Origin: Arthrobacter antibioticus
Lineage (GTDB): Bacteria; Actinomycetota; Actinomycetes; Actinomycetales; Micrococcaceae
Direction: 5' to 3'
Assembly: GCF_030063205.1 (NCBI RefSeq)
Contig: NZ_JASISQ010000003.1
Location: forward strand, 401,209-465,208
Length of the DNA: 64,000 bases
Shown piece after piece: positions 24,981 through 33,383 of the stretch; the first letter of the stretch is position 1, and each line of letters opens with the position of its first letter. The notes beneath the pieces were generated by a model, which was not told where the DNA came from, did not search any database, and saw nothing but the letters and a program-made list of their open reading frames with translations. Made by a program: the position numbers and the translations under genes.

Positions 24981-26150
24981 CTACTTTGCAGCGTGGGCGA
25001 GTTCGGCAGCCTTATCGGCGCCCTCGTCCATCGTGGCGGCCAGGGTGACCAACGGGTGGTTGGCTTCGTTGAGGATGCGGCGGCCCTCTTCAACGTTGTT
25101 GCCGTCGAGACGGACTACCAGCGGCTTGTTGGCAGCTGAGCCCAGCTCGGCCAGTGCGCCAACAATGCCCTTGGCAACAGCGTCACAGGCGGTGATTCCA
25201 CCGAAGACGTTGACGAAAACGCTCTTCACCTGAGGGTCGTTGAGGATGACGTCCAAACCAGCGGCCATGACCTCTGCGGATGCTCCACCGCCAATGTCCA
25301 GGAAGTTGGCGGGCTTGACGCCGCCATGCTTTTCGCCAGCGTAGGCAACAACATCCAGCGTGGACATAACCAGGCCGGCACCGTTGCCGATAACTCCAAC
25401 TTCGCCGTCGAGCTTGACGTAGTTCAAGCCGGCAGCCTTAGCCTTGGCTTCCAAAGGATTTGCAGCGGCTGCATCCTCTAGCTCAGCGTGGTGCGGGTTG
25501 CGGAATTCGGCGTTCTCATCGATGGAGACCTTGCCGTCCAGCGCAACGATGTCCCCTGCTCCGGTGAGAACCAGCGGGTTAACTTCAACCAACGTGGCGT
25601 CTTCTTTCTTGAAGACGTCCCACAGCTTGATGATGGCTGCCGCAACCTTCGGCGCCAATTCGGCCTTGAAGCCTGCTGCTGCCACAATCTCATCGGCCTT
25701 GGCGGCGTCGATGCCCACAGCGGGGTCAACAGCAACGCGAGCCAGGGCTTCCGGACGTTCCACGGCCAAGACCTCGATCTCCACGCCGCCTTCCACCGAG
25801 CACATGGCCAGGTAGTTGCGGTTGGCGCGGTCCAACAGAACTGAGAAGTAGAACTCCTCAGCGATGTCGGCACCTTGAGCGATCATGACCGTATTAACGG
25901 TGTGACCTTTGATGTCCATGCCAAGAATGGCGGAGGCGTACTCAAACGCTTCGTCAGCGTTTTTAGCAACCTTCACGCCGCCGGCCTTGCCGCGGCCACC
26001 GACCTTTACCTGTGCCTTGACGACTGTGACGCCGCCAATTTTCTCGGCTGCTGCCTTTGCTTCTTCAGGGGTGTGCGCCACGATGCCGGCCAACACGGGA
26101 ACGCCGTGAGCCTCAAACATGTCGCGCGCCTGGTATTCAAACAGGTCCAC
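24981..26150 (-). CDS. sucC: Succinyl-CoA synthetase beta subunit
   Basis: 389 residues from the GTG at 26150, which gives the family start [20 protein letters not shown]. The frame is open further upstream to 26207, but those residues do not resemble the family and the site gaagga fits the GTG. ATP-grasp features are present ([40 protein letters not shown]), as is the C-terminal [17 protein letters not shown]. First gene of the sucCD operon. Confidence 0.95.
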   Translation of the reverse strand: MDLFEYQARDMFEAHGVPVLAGIVAHTPEEAKAAAEKIGGVTVVKAQVKVGGRGKAGGVKVAKNADEAFEYASAILGMDIKGHTVNTVMIAQGADIAEEFYFSVLLDRANRNYLAMCSVEGGVEIEVLAVERPEALARVAVDPAVGIDAAKADEIVAAAGFKAELAPKVAAAIIKLWDVFKKEDATLVEVNPLVLTGAGDIVALDGKVSIDENAEFRNPHHAELEDAAAANPLEAKAKAAGLNYVKLDGEVGVIGNGAGLVMSTLDVVAYAGEKHGGVKPANFLDIGGGASAEVMAAGLDVILNDPQVKSVFVNVFGGITACDAVAKGIVGALAELGSAANKPLVVRLDGNNVEEGRRILNEANHPLVTLAATMDEGADKAAELAHAAK

Positions 26151-26348
26151 GGATTTGTGTCCTTCTACGTCGAAGTAGTGATTTTGAGGGGCGTTGACCC
26201 CTTTCACACATTACCGCGTAGTTGGTAAAGCACATACTTCACTCATGCGCCACCACCAGAATTGGTTATTCAGCTCACAATGGAGCCCGTTCAGCGCACG
26301 ACGGCGTGACCCGGCTCGCATACAGGGGCACCGTTCGCTGGGCTCACG

Positions 26349-27080
26349 TTATTTCATGCTGGAGGCGCTTGTGGTGGGGGTGGGGCTCTGCTCTGTCTTT
26401 TTCTCCGGGCTGAACAGTTCATACTTACCGGGGGAAATGAAAAACCCGGTTCCATTGGCCAAGTTTGCGCACGCAACGCCATCATCCATGGGCGCGCAGC
26501 GGTACCCTTGCTCATCCATGGCCAGTCCCGGCGCCAGCACCGGGATGCTGCCCATCTCTTGATTCACTGTTCCATCAGCACCAAAGGCGGCTTCAACGGC
26601 TGTGACACCTGCTCGGCAACCACCGTAAGTGGCCTTGTCCGGATACAGCACGGCCGTACCACCAAGCAATCCAACGTTGGTTCCGGCGCAGGATTCATGG
26701 TCATCCGCGGCTTGTATCTGCGGGTAAGTAACCATTTGGCAGTTCACCACAGGAATTATGGGTGCAGCGTCATTGGCCTTGTCACTAAAGTTGTTTGGTT
26801 CCCAGGGTTGATTTAGGTTGCCCGCTTTGGCTGAGGTGAAAACACAGGCGATGTTCCGTGTATCGGTGATGAACTGTGGCAGTTCGGCGGGGGTATCCTC
26901 CTCACCTGGCTGGCCAACCGGTGTGGCTTTGAGCCGGTCCAGGTATGTTTGTGCTGCCGTGGAGCTGTGGGTGGCGGTGGGTTCCCCGTTCCCCACAGGC
27001 ACTGTTATACAGCCAGAGAGTACTAGGGTTGCCGCCACCGCAGTCATCAAGGCAGCAACAATCCGTGCGTGTGCACCCAT
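26349..27080 (-). CDS. Secreted lipoprotein of unknown function
   Basis: 243 residues starting MGAHARIVAALMTAVAATLV with lipobox LSGC. The mature part has several Cys (ACVF, NCQM, ESCAGT, GGCRAG, RCAPMDD, ACAN) that could form disulfides outside the cell. The ATG at 27080 is chosen because it gives a proper signal peptide; it overlaps the end of pcrA (stop at 27085) in the same direction, implying co-transcription. Family not recognised. Confidence 0.65.
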   Translation of the reverse strand: MGAHARIVAALMTAVAATLVLSGCITVPVGNGEPTATHSSTAAQTYLDRLKATPVGQPGEEDTPAELPQFITDTRNIACVFTSAKAGNLNQPWEPNNFSDKANDAAPIIPVVNCQMVTYPQIQAADDHESCAGTNVGLLGGTAVLYPDKATYGGCRAGVTAVEAAFGADGTVNQEMGSIPVLAPGLAMDEQGYRCAPMDDGVACANLANGTGFFISPGKYELFSPEKKTEQSPTPTTSASSMK

Positions 27081-27084
27081 GGCC

Positions 27085-29655
27085 CTATCCATCCACCTTG
27101 ACCACGGGCGCGTAACGCAGCAGCAGGCGTTTTTCGCCAATTTCAAAGCGCACTTTTGCCACCGACTTATCTCCGGCGCCGCTGACTTCTAACACTGTGC
27201 CGTTACCAAAGCTTGTGTGATTGACCTTGTCGCCAACGCTGACTGAAACGACTTCTTTTTGCGGCTGTACACGTCCGGCAGCGGTCCTGGCCGAAATACT
27301 TGGCGGCAACACTCCTGAATCACGCCCACCAACTGCCGACCCGGCACCCCAGGATGACCCCGAATACCGGCTACTGCCAAAGTTCCCGGCAAGGGGGGCC
27401 GCACGTGTGGTGCCTTCACGTTTCCACTGAATAAGTTCGGCCGGAACTTCATCAATAAACTGGCTGGCCGGGTTGTACTGACTTTGACCCCACAAACTAC
27501 GCATTTCCGAGCGGGTCAGGTAGAGCCGTTTGCGCGCTCGAGTCAGGCCCACGTAAGCCAAACGCCTTTCCTCGGCAAGTTCCTTTGGATCCGTGGCGGA
27601 GCGTGCATGGGGGAACAAACCATGTTCCATTCCGGTCAGAAATACCACCGGAAACTCAAGGCCCTTGGCCGTGTGCAGCGTCATCAAGGTCACCACTCCG
27701 AGCCGTTTGGCCTCGGCAACAGCCGCTGCGGCCTCGGCTTCGGAGCCGCCAGGAGCGTCAGGAATCTGGTCAGCGTCAGCAACCAAGGAGACCTGCTCGA
27801 GGAACTCACCCAGGGTCCCTTCTGGATTTTCCTGCCCAAATTCACGCACGACGGCGAGAAGTTCGGCCAGGTTCTCCACGCGTGACTCATCTTGTGGATC
27901 GGTGCTGTTACGCAACGCAACGAGGTAGCCGGTTTGTTCAAGGACCGCCTCAAGCGCGGTGGCGGGGGTGGCTGTTGCCGCCACTTCACCAAGATCCGCC
28001 ATCATTTTTGCGAAGACGTTCACAGCGTTCAGTGACCGTGAAGCGATGCCGGGGGCTTCCTGCGCCCGTACCAGCGCGGCCGAGAAGGAGATCCGCTCCC
28101 GCTCCGCCAGTGCTGCAACAGCGCCTTCTGCACGGTCACCGATCCCCCGCTTGGGTTCGTTGAGAATTCGGCGCAGGTTCACGTCGTCGTCCGGGTTTAC
28201 CAGCGCGCGAAGATAGGCCAGTGCATCCTTGATCTCCTTACGCTCATAGAAACGAGTTCCGCCCACAACACGGTAGGGCAGCCCAACCCGAACCAGAATG
28301 TCCTCAATGGCACGGGACTGCGCGTTGGTGCGGTAGAAGATGGCGACATCGCCTGGACGGACATCGGTTTCGTCCTGGAGCCTGTCGATTTCCTTGGCGA
28401 TGAATCTGGCTTCCTCATGCTCGGATTCGGCCACGTAGCCGATGATCTTTTCGCCATCACCCTCAGCGGTCCACAACCGTTTTTCCCGGCGGTTGGGGTT
28501 GCGGGAGATCACTGCATTGGCGGCGCTGAGAATGTTCTGTGTGGAGCGGTAATTTTGTTCCAACTTGATGGTGTCCGCGCTGGGATAATCCTGCTCAAAT
28601 TCCACAATGTTGCGGATGTCTGCGCCACGGAATGCATAGATGGACTGATCGGAATCGCCTACAACGGTCAATTCTGCGGGGGCTACGCTGGCTGGATCAG
28701 CCATGTCAGCGCCAGCATCTGTTCCCACTATTTCCCGGACAAGTGCATATTGGGCGTGGTTGGTGTCCTGGTACTCGTCAACCAAAACATGCCGGAAACG
28801 GCGCCTGTAATAATCCGCCACCCCGGGAAATGCCCGGAACATATACACGGTTTGGGCAATAAGGTCATCAAAGTCCATGGCGTTAGCCTGGCGCAGACGT
28901 TGAGTGTACCCCTTATAGACCTCGGCAACGGCGGCGGCGAAGGGTTCGTTGAAATTGGTGTTGAGCGAATTCTCTTCATCATCTATGAGCTCATTTTTCA
29001 ACGCCGAAATTTTGTGCATGATGGCCTTGGGCGCAAACTTCTTCGGGTCCAGGTCCAGCCCCTTGGACACCAGCGTAATGAGCCGCAAAGAATCGGCGGA
29101 GTCGTAGATGGAGAAGTTGGAATTATGTCCAATGGTTTTGGCTTCGCGGCGCAAAATTCGCACACAGGACGAGTGGAACGTTGAAATCCACATACTTTTG
29201 GCCGCATCACCAATGAGCGCCTCGATGCGCTCACGCATCTCCGCAGCAGCCTTGTTCGTGAAAGTGATCGCCAGAATTTGGCCAGGATGCGCCTGCCCGG
29301 TAGCTAACAGGTAGGCGATCCGGTGGCTGAGGACCCGGGTTTTGCCCGAGCCGGCACCCGCCACAATCAGCAGCGGGGCACCAGTATGCACAACGGCCGC
29401 TTCCTGCTGCGGGTTCATCCCCTCCAGTAATTCAGCGGGATCCGGCCAGCGCCGGGCCGAGCTGATCCCCTGCTCTCTGGCAGATGCTCGCAATTGCTGA
29501 TCTTGGCCATCGGCAAGAACGGGGCTCTCGCCACTAAATTCGGGCGCGTCAGCCCCGGGATCGTCCTGGTCAAAGGCCTGCCACGCAGGCAGTCCGGCTC
29601 CCGGGCTGAGCTTTGGTTTGGACTTTTCGGGGTAAGGGTCAAACAACATATCCAT
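27085..29655 (-). CDS. pcrA: UvrD/PcrA-type ATP-dependent DNA helicase
   Basis: 856 residues from ATG 29655 (MDMLFDPYPEKSKPK). An SF1A 3'-5' helicase acting in repair and replication restart. Motifs: Q motif ELLEGMNPQQEAAVVHTGAP, Walker A VAGAGSGKTRVL, LAITFTNKAAAEMR, Walker B LVDEYQDTNHAQYALV, VGDSDQSIYAFRGADI, LEQNYRST, VTLMTLHTAKGLEFPVVFL, and EERRLAYVGLTRARKRL. The C-terminal tail has the Tudor-like PcrA end (VSVGDKVNHTSFGNGTVLEV). The frame extends upstream to 29775 but only through the repeat element at 29711-29779, so the ATG at 29655 is preferred. Confidence 0.95.
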   Translation of the reverse strand: MDMLFDPYPEKSKPKLSPGAGLPAWQAFDQDDPGADAPEFSGESPVLADGQDQQLRASAREQGISSARRWPDPAELLEGMNPQQEAAVVHTGAPLLIVAGAGSGKTRVLSHRIAYLLATGQAHPGQILAITFTNKAAAEMRERIEALIGDAAKSMWISTFHSSCVRILRREAKTIGHNSNFSIYDSADSLRLITLVSKGLDLDPKKFAPKAIMHKISALKNELIDDEENSLNTNFNEPFAAAVAEVYKGYTQRLRQANAMDFDDLIAQTVYMFRAFPGVADYYRRRFRHVLVDEYQDTNHAQYALVREIVGTDAGADMADPASVAPAELTVVGDSDQSIYAFRGADIRNIVEFEQDYPSADTIKLEQNYRSTQNILSAANAVISRNPNRREKRLWTAEGDGEKIIGYVAESEHEEARFIAKEIDRLQDETDVRPGDVAIFYRTNAQSRAIEDILVRVGLPYRVVGGTRFYERKEIKDALAYLRALVNPDDDVNLRRILNEPKRGIGDRAEGAVAALAERERISFSAALVRAQEAPGIASRSLNAVNVFAKMMADLGEVAATATPATALEAVLEQTGYLVALRNSTDPQDESRVENLAELLAVVREFGQENPEGTLGEFLEQVSLVADADQIPDAPGGSEAEAAAAVAEAKRLGVVTLMTLHTAKGLEFPVVFLTGMEHGLFPHARSATDPKELAEERRLAYVGLTRARKRLYLTRSEMRSLWGQSQYNPASQFIDEVPAELIQWKREGTTRAAPLAGNFGSSRYSGSSWGAGSAVGGRDSGVLPPSISARTAAGRVQPQKEVVSVSVGDKVNHTSFGNGTVLEVSGAGDKSVAKVRFEIGEKRLLLRYAPVVKVDG

Positions 29656-29710
29656 GGTGCCATCCAGTGTAGTTCGCCCCACTGACAAAGCCCGACAGGG
29701 TCCCGCACCG

Positions 29711-29779
29711 CCCGTTGAGGTTGGAGATAATGACGTCCGTGAGGAACGAGCGGACGTCATTATCTCCAACCTCAACGGG
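29711..29779. repeat. Long inverted repeat with conserved loop, copy 1
   Basis: Perfect 29-bp arms (29711-29739 and 29751-29779) around an 11-base loop tgaggaacgag. The arm contains gttgaggttggagataatga. It lies upstream of pcrA and downstream of the phosphatase gene, so it may also act as a terminator for the latter. Copy 3 (44131-44194), read on the other strand, has paired changes in the stem and nearly the same loop. Confidence 0.85.
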
Positions 29780-29804
29780 CAAATCGGGTAAGACTGGTCC
29801 GTAT

Positions 29805-30668
29805 TTAGGCGGGCAGCACGCCGAGTTCAAGGGCCACTTTGAGCTGCGCCACAGCACCGGAGGGTCCGGCAACGTACCAGTGAAGACCATTGACGTGCAC
29901 GACGGCGGTGTCCCCGCCCGCCGCTTCAACGATCCCTTTGCCTGGCAGCCAGTCCCATGACGGGCAACTGTGTTGAAACCACACGCCCAATTCGCCCTGC
30001 GCCACCCGCGCCAGATCGCAGGAGCCGGACCCCAGCATGCGCAGGGTGGCCGGCAGTTGCGCTGCGCTCTTCCACGGCACAGACGCACGGGGCTCGGCAA
30101 GCCAGCCAGGATGGATGTAGCTTCCGGCAGAAAGCTCACCCAGCTCTTGACGGGTATCAACATGAATTGGTTGGCCGTTCAGCGTGGCGGGCTGGGTGGT
30201 TCCGCCCAGCCACAGTTTGTCCTCGTCCAGCTGGTAGACGGCTCCCAGGAGTACCTCAGCGGTGGTGAGCCTATCCGTCGTCGTGCCTAAAGTAGATATC
30301 CCTAAATCAGGGGAAGGCCCAGTCAACGCCAAGGCTGCGCACCAATAAGTGGAGCCGCTGGCAAAGTTGTAGGTGCCATCCACGGGGTCGATCACCCAGC
30401 AGCGTCCTGAGGTGCCGCGATAGCCGGCACCTTCTTCACCCAGGATGGAATCACCCGGCCGGGCTTGTCGCAATTCTTCGAAGATGTACTTTTCAGCGGC
30501 AAGATCCGCGGCTGTCACAAAGTCCGCTGTATTTGTTTTTACCTGGCTACCGGCGTTCAAGGCGCCAAGGCCCTGGGCACGGATCAACTGGGCCACTTCG
30601 CCGGCATGGCGCAGCAGCTTCGCCGCCAATTCGCTGTCACTGGGCGCGGAGCCCTTATCTATTGCCAT
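29805..30668 (-). CDS. Inositol-monophosphatase-family phosphatase
   Basis: 287 residues. Mg2+-dependent phosphatase fold with the metal motifs ILGEEGAG, WVIDPVDGTYNFASG (DPxDGT signature) and the C-terminal GSGSCDLARVAQGELGVWF followed by WDWLPG. Substrate could be inositol phosphate, histidinol phosphate or PAP; the sequence does not decide. The reading frame is full length. Neighbours give no pathway hint. Confidence 0.8.
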   Translation of the reverse strand: MAIDKGSAPSDSELAAKLLRHAGEVAQLIRAQGLGALNAGSQVKTNTADFVTAADLAAEKYIFEELRQARPGDSILGEEGAGYRGTSGRCWVIDPVDGTYNFASGSTYWCAALALTGPSPDLGISTLGTTTDRLTTAEVLLGAVYQLDEDKLWLGGTTQPATLNGQPIHVDTRQELGELSAGSYIHPGWLAEPRASVPWKSAAQLPATLRMLGSGSCDLARVAQGELGVWFQHSCPSWDWLPGKGIVEAAGGDTAVVHVNGLHWYVAGPSGAVAQLKVALELGVLPA

Positions 30669-30700
30669 GGGACCAGCCTAATCTGCGCGATAATGGTTCC

Positions 30701-31327
30701 ATGGCTAAAACTCCCGCGCAGCGTGCCGCAAAACATGGCAAGGCTGCAACGCCGCCCAGCACTCCCGTTGTCAATGCAAGCACCGAACGTTCCCCACAGA
30801 AGGCCCAAGGCAATGCGAACCTCATTCTCATTGCCGGTTCTGTGGCCAGCCTGTTCCTGTTCTGGTATTTTCATCTGCTGACACTAAACCAAATGAGCGA
30901 TCTGGCTGGGGGTTTGGCCATGCCTGATTCCATGGTTTTCGGCTTTAATGTGAGCCACGTTGAGGCCTTGCGTGCCGCGATGAATTCCGATGCCTTAGGC
31001 CAGCTCCAGTTTGTCCACAAGACCGCTGGAATGTTGTTTCCGTTGGTGTTTGGTTTGGTTGCTATGACCATGATCGCCATGAATGTTGCCAAAAAATCTC
31101 TGCGTCGGGTGCTGTGGACGCTCCCGATTCTGTTTGCAGTGGTTCAATTGTGGGCCAATATTGTCATCGATAACATGCTTGGTGCCGAAGTGTTGGAAGC
31201 CGGTTCCGTCTCACTGGCTTCTGCACTTGTGGTAGCTAGTTGGACGTTTTTAGTGCTGACACTGGCCGGAATAGGCGTGGCCCTGTTTATGGGCCGCAAA
31301 CCAAAACCCGCTGCTGTGCGCCAATAG
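30701..31327 (+). CDS. Hypothetical four-helix membrane protein
   Basis: 208 residues from ATG 30701. A basic, Pro/Thr-rich N-terminus (MAKTPAQRAAKHGKAATPPS) is followed by about four hydrophobic helices (LILIAGSVASLFLFWYFHLL, AGMLFPLVFGLVAMTMIAMN, VLWTLPILFAVVQLWANIVI and ALVVASWTFLVLTLAGIGVA). There is no ribosome site, and a TAATGG box lies just upstream, so the transcript may be leaderless. Divergent from the phosphatase gene with about 30 bases between starts. Family not recognised. Confidence 0.6.
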   Translation: MAKTPAQRAAKHGKAATPPSTPVVNASTERSPQKAQGNANLILIAGSVASLFLFWYFHLLTLNQMSDLAGGLAMPDSMVFGFNVSHVEALRAAMNSDALGQLQFVHKTAGMLFPLVFGLVAMTMIAMNVAKKSLRRVLWTLPILFAVVQLWANIVIDNMLGAEVLEAGSVSLASALVVASWTFLVLTLAGIGVALFMGRKPKPAAVRQ

Positions 31328-31389
31328 CGCGCCTGCCTCCTGGCACCCATTTTTTCCTTGCCTGCCAGTTCCGCTAAGCTGGTTGACGC

Positions 31390-31461
31390 GCCTCTGTAGT
31401 CCAATGGATAAGACAGCCCTCTCCTAAAGGGCAGATCCGGGTTCGATCCCCGGCGGGGGCA
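31390..31461 (+). tRNA. tRNA-Arg (anticodon CCT)
   Basis: Cloverleaf of 72 bases: acceptor gcctctg pairs with cgggggc, D arm gtcc..ggat, anticodon stem gccct/agggc with loop ctcctaa (anticodon CCT, reads AGG), T arm ccggg ttcgatc cccgg. CCA is not encoded. No integrated element is seen at its 3' end. Confidence 0.95.
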
Positions 31462-31580
31462 CTTTTCATGCCCGCATTTAGCAGGTGGGCTAAGCTACAT
31501 GCACTCCCACGTCCGCGGTTGCCGTTTCTTTGGCATACGCGAGCTGGCATTCTTCAGTTATGAACAGTAAGGATGGGCCA

Positions 31581-32510
31581 ATGACTTCAAGTACGGGCCC
31601 GGTTCCACCCGCTGCCAGTTCCCCGCACAGCACGGTTGGCCGCGGAGTGCTCGTTTCCTTGATCGCTTCAGTGCTTTTCGCCGTCATTTTCCTGCTGGCC
31701 GGTCTGCTGCCTGGTTGGGGTGCGGAGGAGATCTTTGGTTGGCGGGTAGTCCTGACGCTGCTCACGCTCTCTTGTATTCTCCCGTTTCTTGCATGGTGGC
31801 GGGCCGAGGTCACAGCATTGGCGATGCGCCTACGACGCCGGCCAACTCTTCTTTTGTTAGGGGTACTGGCGGCCGGGTTAGTGGGCGTTCAGCTGTGGCT
31901 GTTCATGTGGGCGCCCCTGAACAACATGGCGCTGTCAGTGTCCTTTGGCTATTTTCTGTTGCCACTGACCATGGTGTTGGCCGGTCGGTTATTTTTTGCG
32001 GAAAGACTGAGCCCGCTGCGAAAGTTCGCTGTTGGCGCTGCGGCGTTGGGCGTGGCTCATGAAGCCTTCTCTGCAGGCGGATTGACCTGGCCCACTCTTA
32101 TTGTGTGCCTGGGCTATCCGGTCTATTTCGTGTTACGGCGTAAGGCTGGCTTCGACAATTTGGCAGCTTTTTTTGGCGAACTCATTGTTCTGCTGCCGTT
32201 GGGCATCTACTTCATTATTGCGGGGCCACACGGGCTGGGCGCCGGCTCCACTTTGAGCACTGACGGGCTCTGGGCGGCTTGGTCAATCGGTGTGCTGGGC
32301 GGACTTGCCATGGCTGTGTATTTGTTAGCCAGTAAATGGCTGCCGCTATCCCTGTTTGGGCTCCTGAGCTATGTGGAACCAGTGCTGCTGGTGGGGGTTT
32401 CAGTCCTCTTGGGAGAAATTTTGGGCTGGTCTGCCCTTCTGACATATGGCCCGATCCTGCTGGCATTGTTATTCCTTGGCCTGGACAGCCGCCGCGGCGC
32501 ACCGCGGTAG
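31581..32510 (+). CDS. EamA/RarD-type transporter
   Basis: 309 residues, ten membrane helices in two repeats of the EamA (DMT) family. RarD-like signatures are FAVIFLLAGLLPGWGAEEIF, WRVVLTLLTLSCILP and FFLP-type stretch VSFGYFLLPLTMVLAGRLFF. Substrate unknown. The ATG at 31581 has aaggatgg seven bases upstream and is preferred over ATG 31560, which has none. Followed closely by two small genes on the same strand. Confidence 0.8.
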   Translation: MTSSTGPVPPAASSPHSTVGRGVLVSLIASVLFAVIFLLAGLLPGWGAEEIFGWRVVLTLLTLSCILPFLAWWRAEVTALAMRLRRRPTLLLLGVLAAGLVGVQLWLFMWAPLNNMALSVSFGYFLLPLTMVLAGRLFFAERLSPLRKFAVGAAALGVAHEAFSAGGLTWPTLIVCLGYPVYFVLRRKAGFDNLAAFFGELIVLLPLGIYFIIAGPHGLGAGSTLSTDGLWAAWSIGVLGGLAMAVYLLASKWLPLSLFGLLSYVEPVLLVGVSVLLGEILGWSALLTYGPILLALLFLGLDSRRGAPR

Positions 32511-32544
32511 AGCTCTCAGGCATAAGCGCCTGAGAGAATGAGGC

Positions 32545-32880
32545 ATGGCCATCACTAAAACTATTGTTCTGTTCATCTTGGCTGCGGTCACTGAAATTGG
32601 TGGCGCATGGCTGGTCTGGCAGGCAGTGCGTGAAGACAAGGCCTGGTGGTGGGCGGCTCTGGGCGTGGTAGCACTTGGTGCGTACGGTTTCATCGCGGCA
32701 CTTCAACCAGAGGCTAACTTCGGCCGGGTGCTGGCAGCCTACGGTGGGGTCTTCATTGCCGGATCGTTGATCTGGGCCATGATCTTCGATAAATTCATAC
32801 CCGACCGCTGGGACATTATTGGCGCACTCATCGCCATCGGTGGTGTCGGCATTATCATGTTTGCACCACGGCCGGCCTAG
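32545..32880 (+). CDS. UPF0060 (YnfA-like) membrane protein
   Basis: 111 residues with four short membrane helices, typical of the YnfA/UPF0060 group related to small multidrug resistance proteins: [80 protein letters not shown]. Transport role suspected for the family but not settled. Tight spacing to the NUDIX gene (9 bases) suggests an operon. Confidence 0.85.
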   Translation: MAITKTIVLFILAAVTEIGGAWLVWQAVREDKAWWWAALGVVALGAYGFIAALQPEANFGRVLAAYGGVFIAGSLIWAMIFDKFIPDRWDIIGALIAIGGVGIIMFAPRPA

Positions 32881-32889
32881 TACGTAAAA

Positions 32890-33327
32890 GTGCGGATCAA
32901 CAACGTGAAAAATATTCTCCACGTGTCAGCCGTCTGTCTATACGATCACGCTGGACGGCTCCTGACAGTACGTAAATCGGGCACCACAAAGTTCATGCAT
33001 CCCGGCGGAAAGCCTGAGCCCGGTGAAAGCGCGGCCCAGGCTGGGTCCCGTGAAGTAGCTGAAGAAGTGGGCATCGAAATTCCTGCAGCCACGTTGGAAC
33101 TTCTTGGCATCTGGAGCGGCACAGCTGCCAATGAATCCAACACTGACATTGTGGCCACGGTATTTACAGCCCCCGGCAGCTGGGACGCCGCCTCAATACA
33201 CCCCTCGGCAGAAATAGCTGAGCTGCGCTGGCTGGACTTGGCGCACCTCAAAGAGGTACACGATCTTGCCCCGCTTCTAACGCAATACGTGTTGCCGATA
33301 CTTACCGGCCGCGAACAGCACCCCTAA
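32890..33327 (+). CDS. NUDIX hydrolase
   Basis: 145 residues. The Nudix box is complete: GGKPEPGESAAQAGSREVAE followed by EVGIEI matches the GX5EX7REUXEEXGU pattern. It hydrolyses a nucleoside diphosphate linked to another group; the substrate is not predictable. The start is the GTG at 32890, with no strong ribosome site, so translation may be coupled to the UPF0060 gene. Confidence 0.85.
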   Translation: MRINNVKNILHVSAVCLYDHAGRLLTVRKSGTTKFMHPGGKPEPGESAAQAGSREVAEEVGIEIPAATLELLGIWSGTAANESNTDIVATVFTAPGSWDAASIHPSAEIAELRWLDLAHLKEVHDLAPLLTQYVLPILTGREQHP

Positions 33328-33383
33328 TCAGGCACGGTCAGCCCGCCCGCTCCGTTACCTCACGCGCGGCTCAGCGGTAATCG

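Noticed and set aside
31390-31461. tRNA-Arg as an integration site of an element
   Set aside because: No integrase, no repeated tRNA 3' end, and ordinary core genes on both sides.
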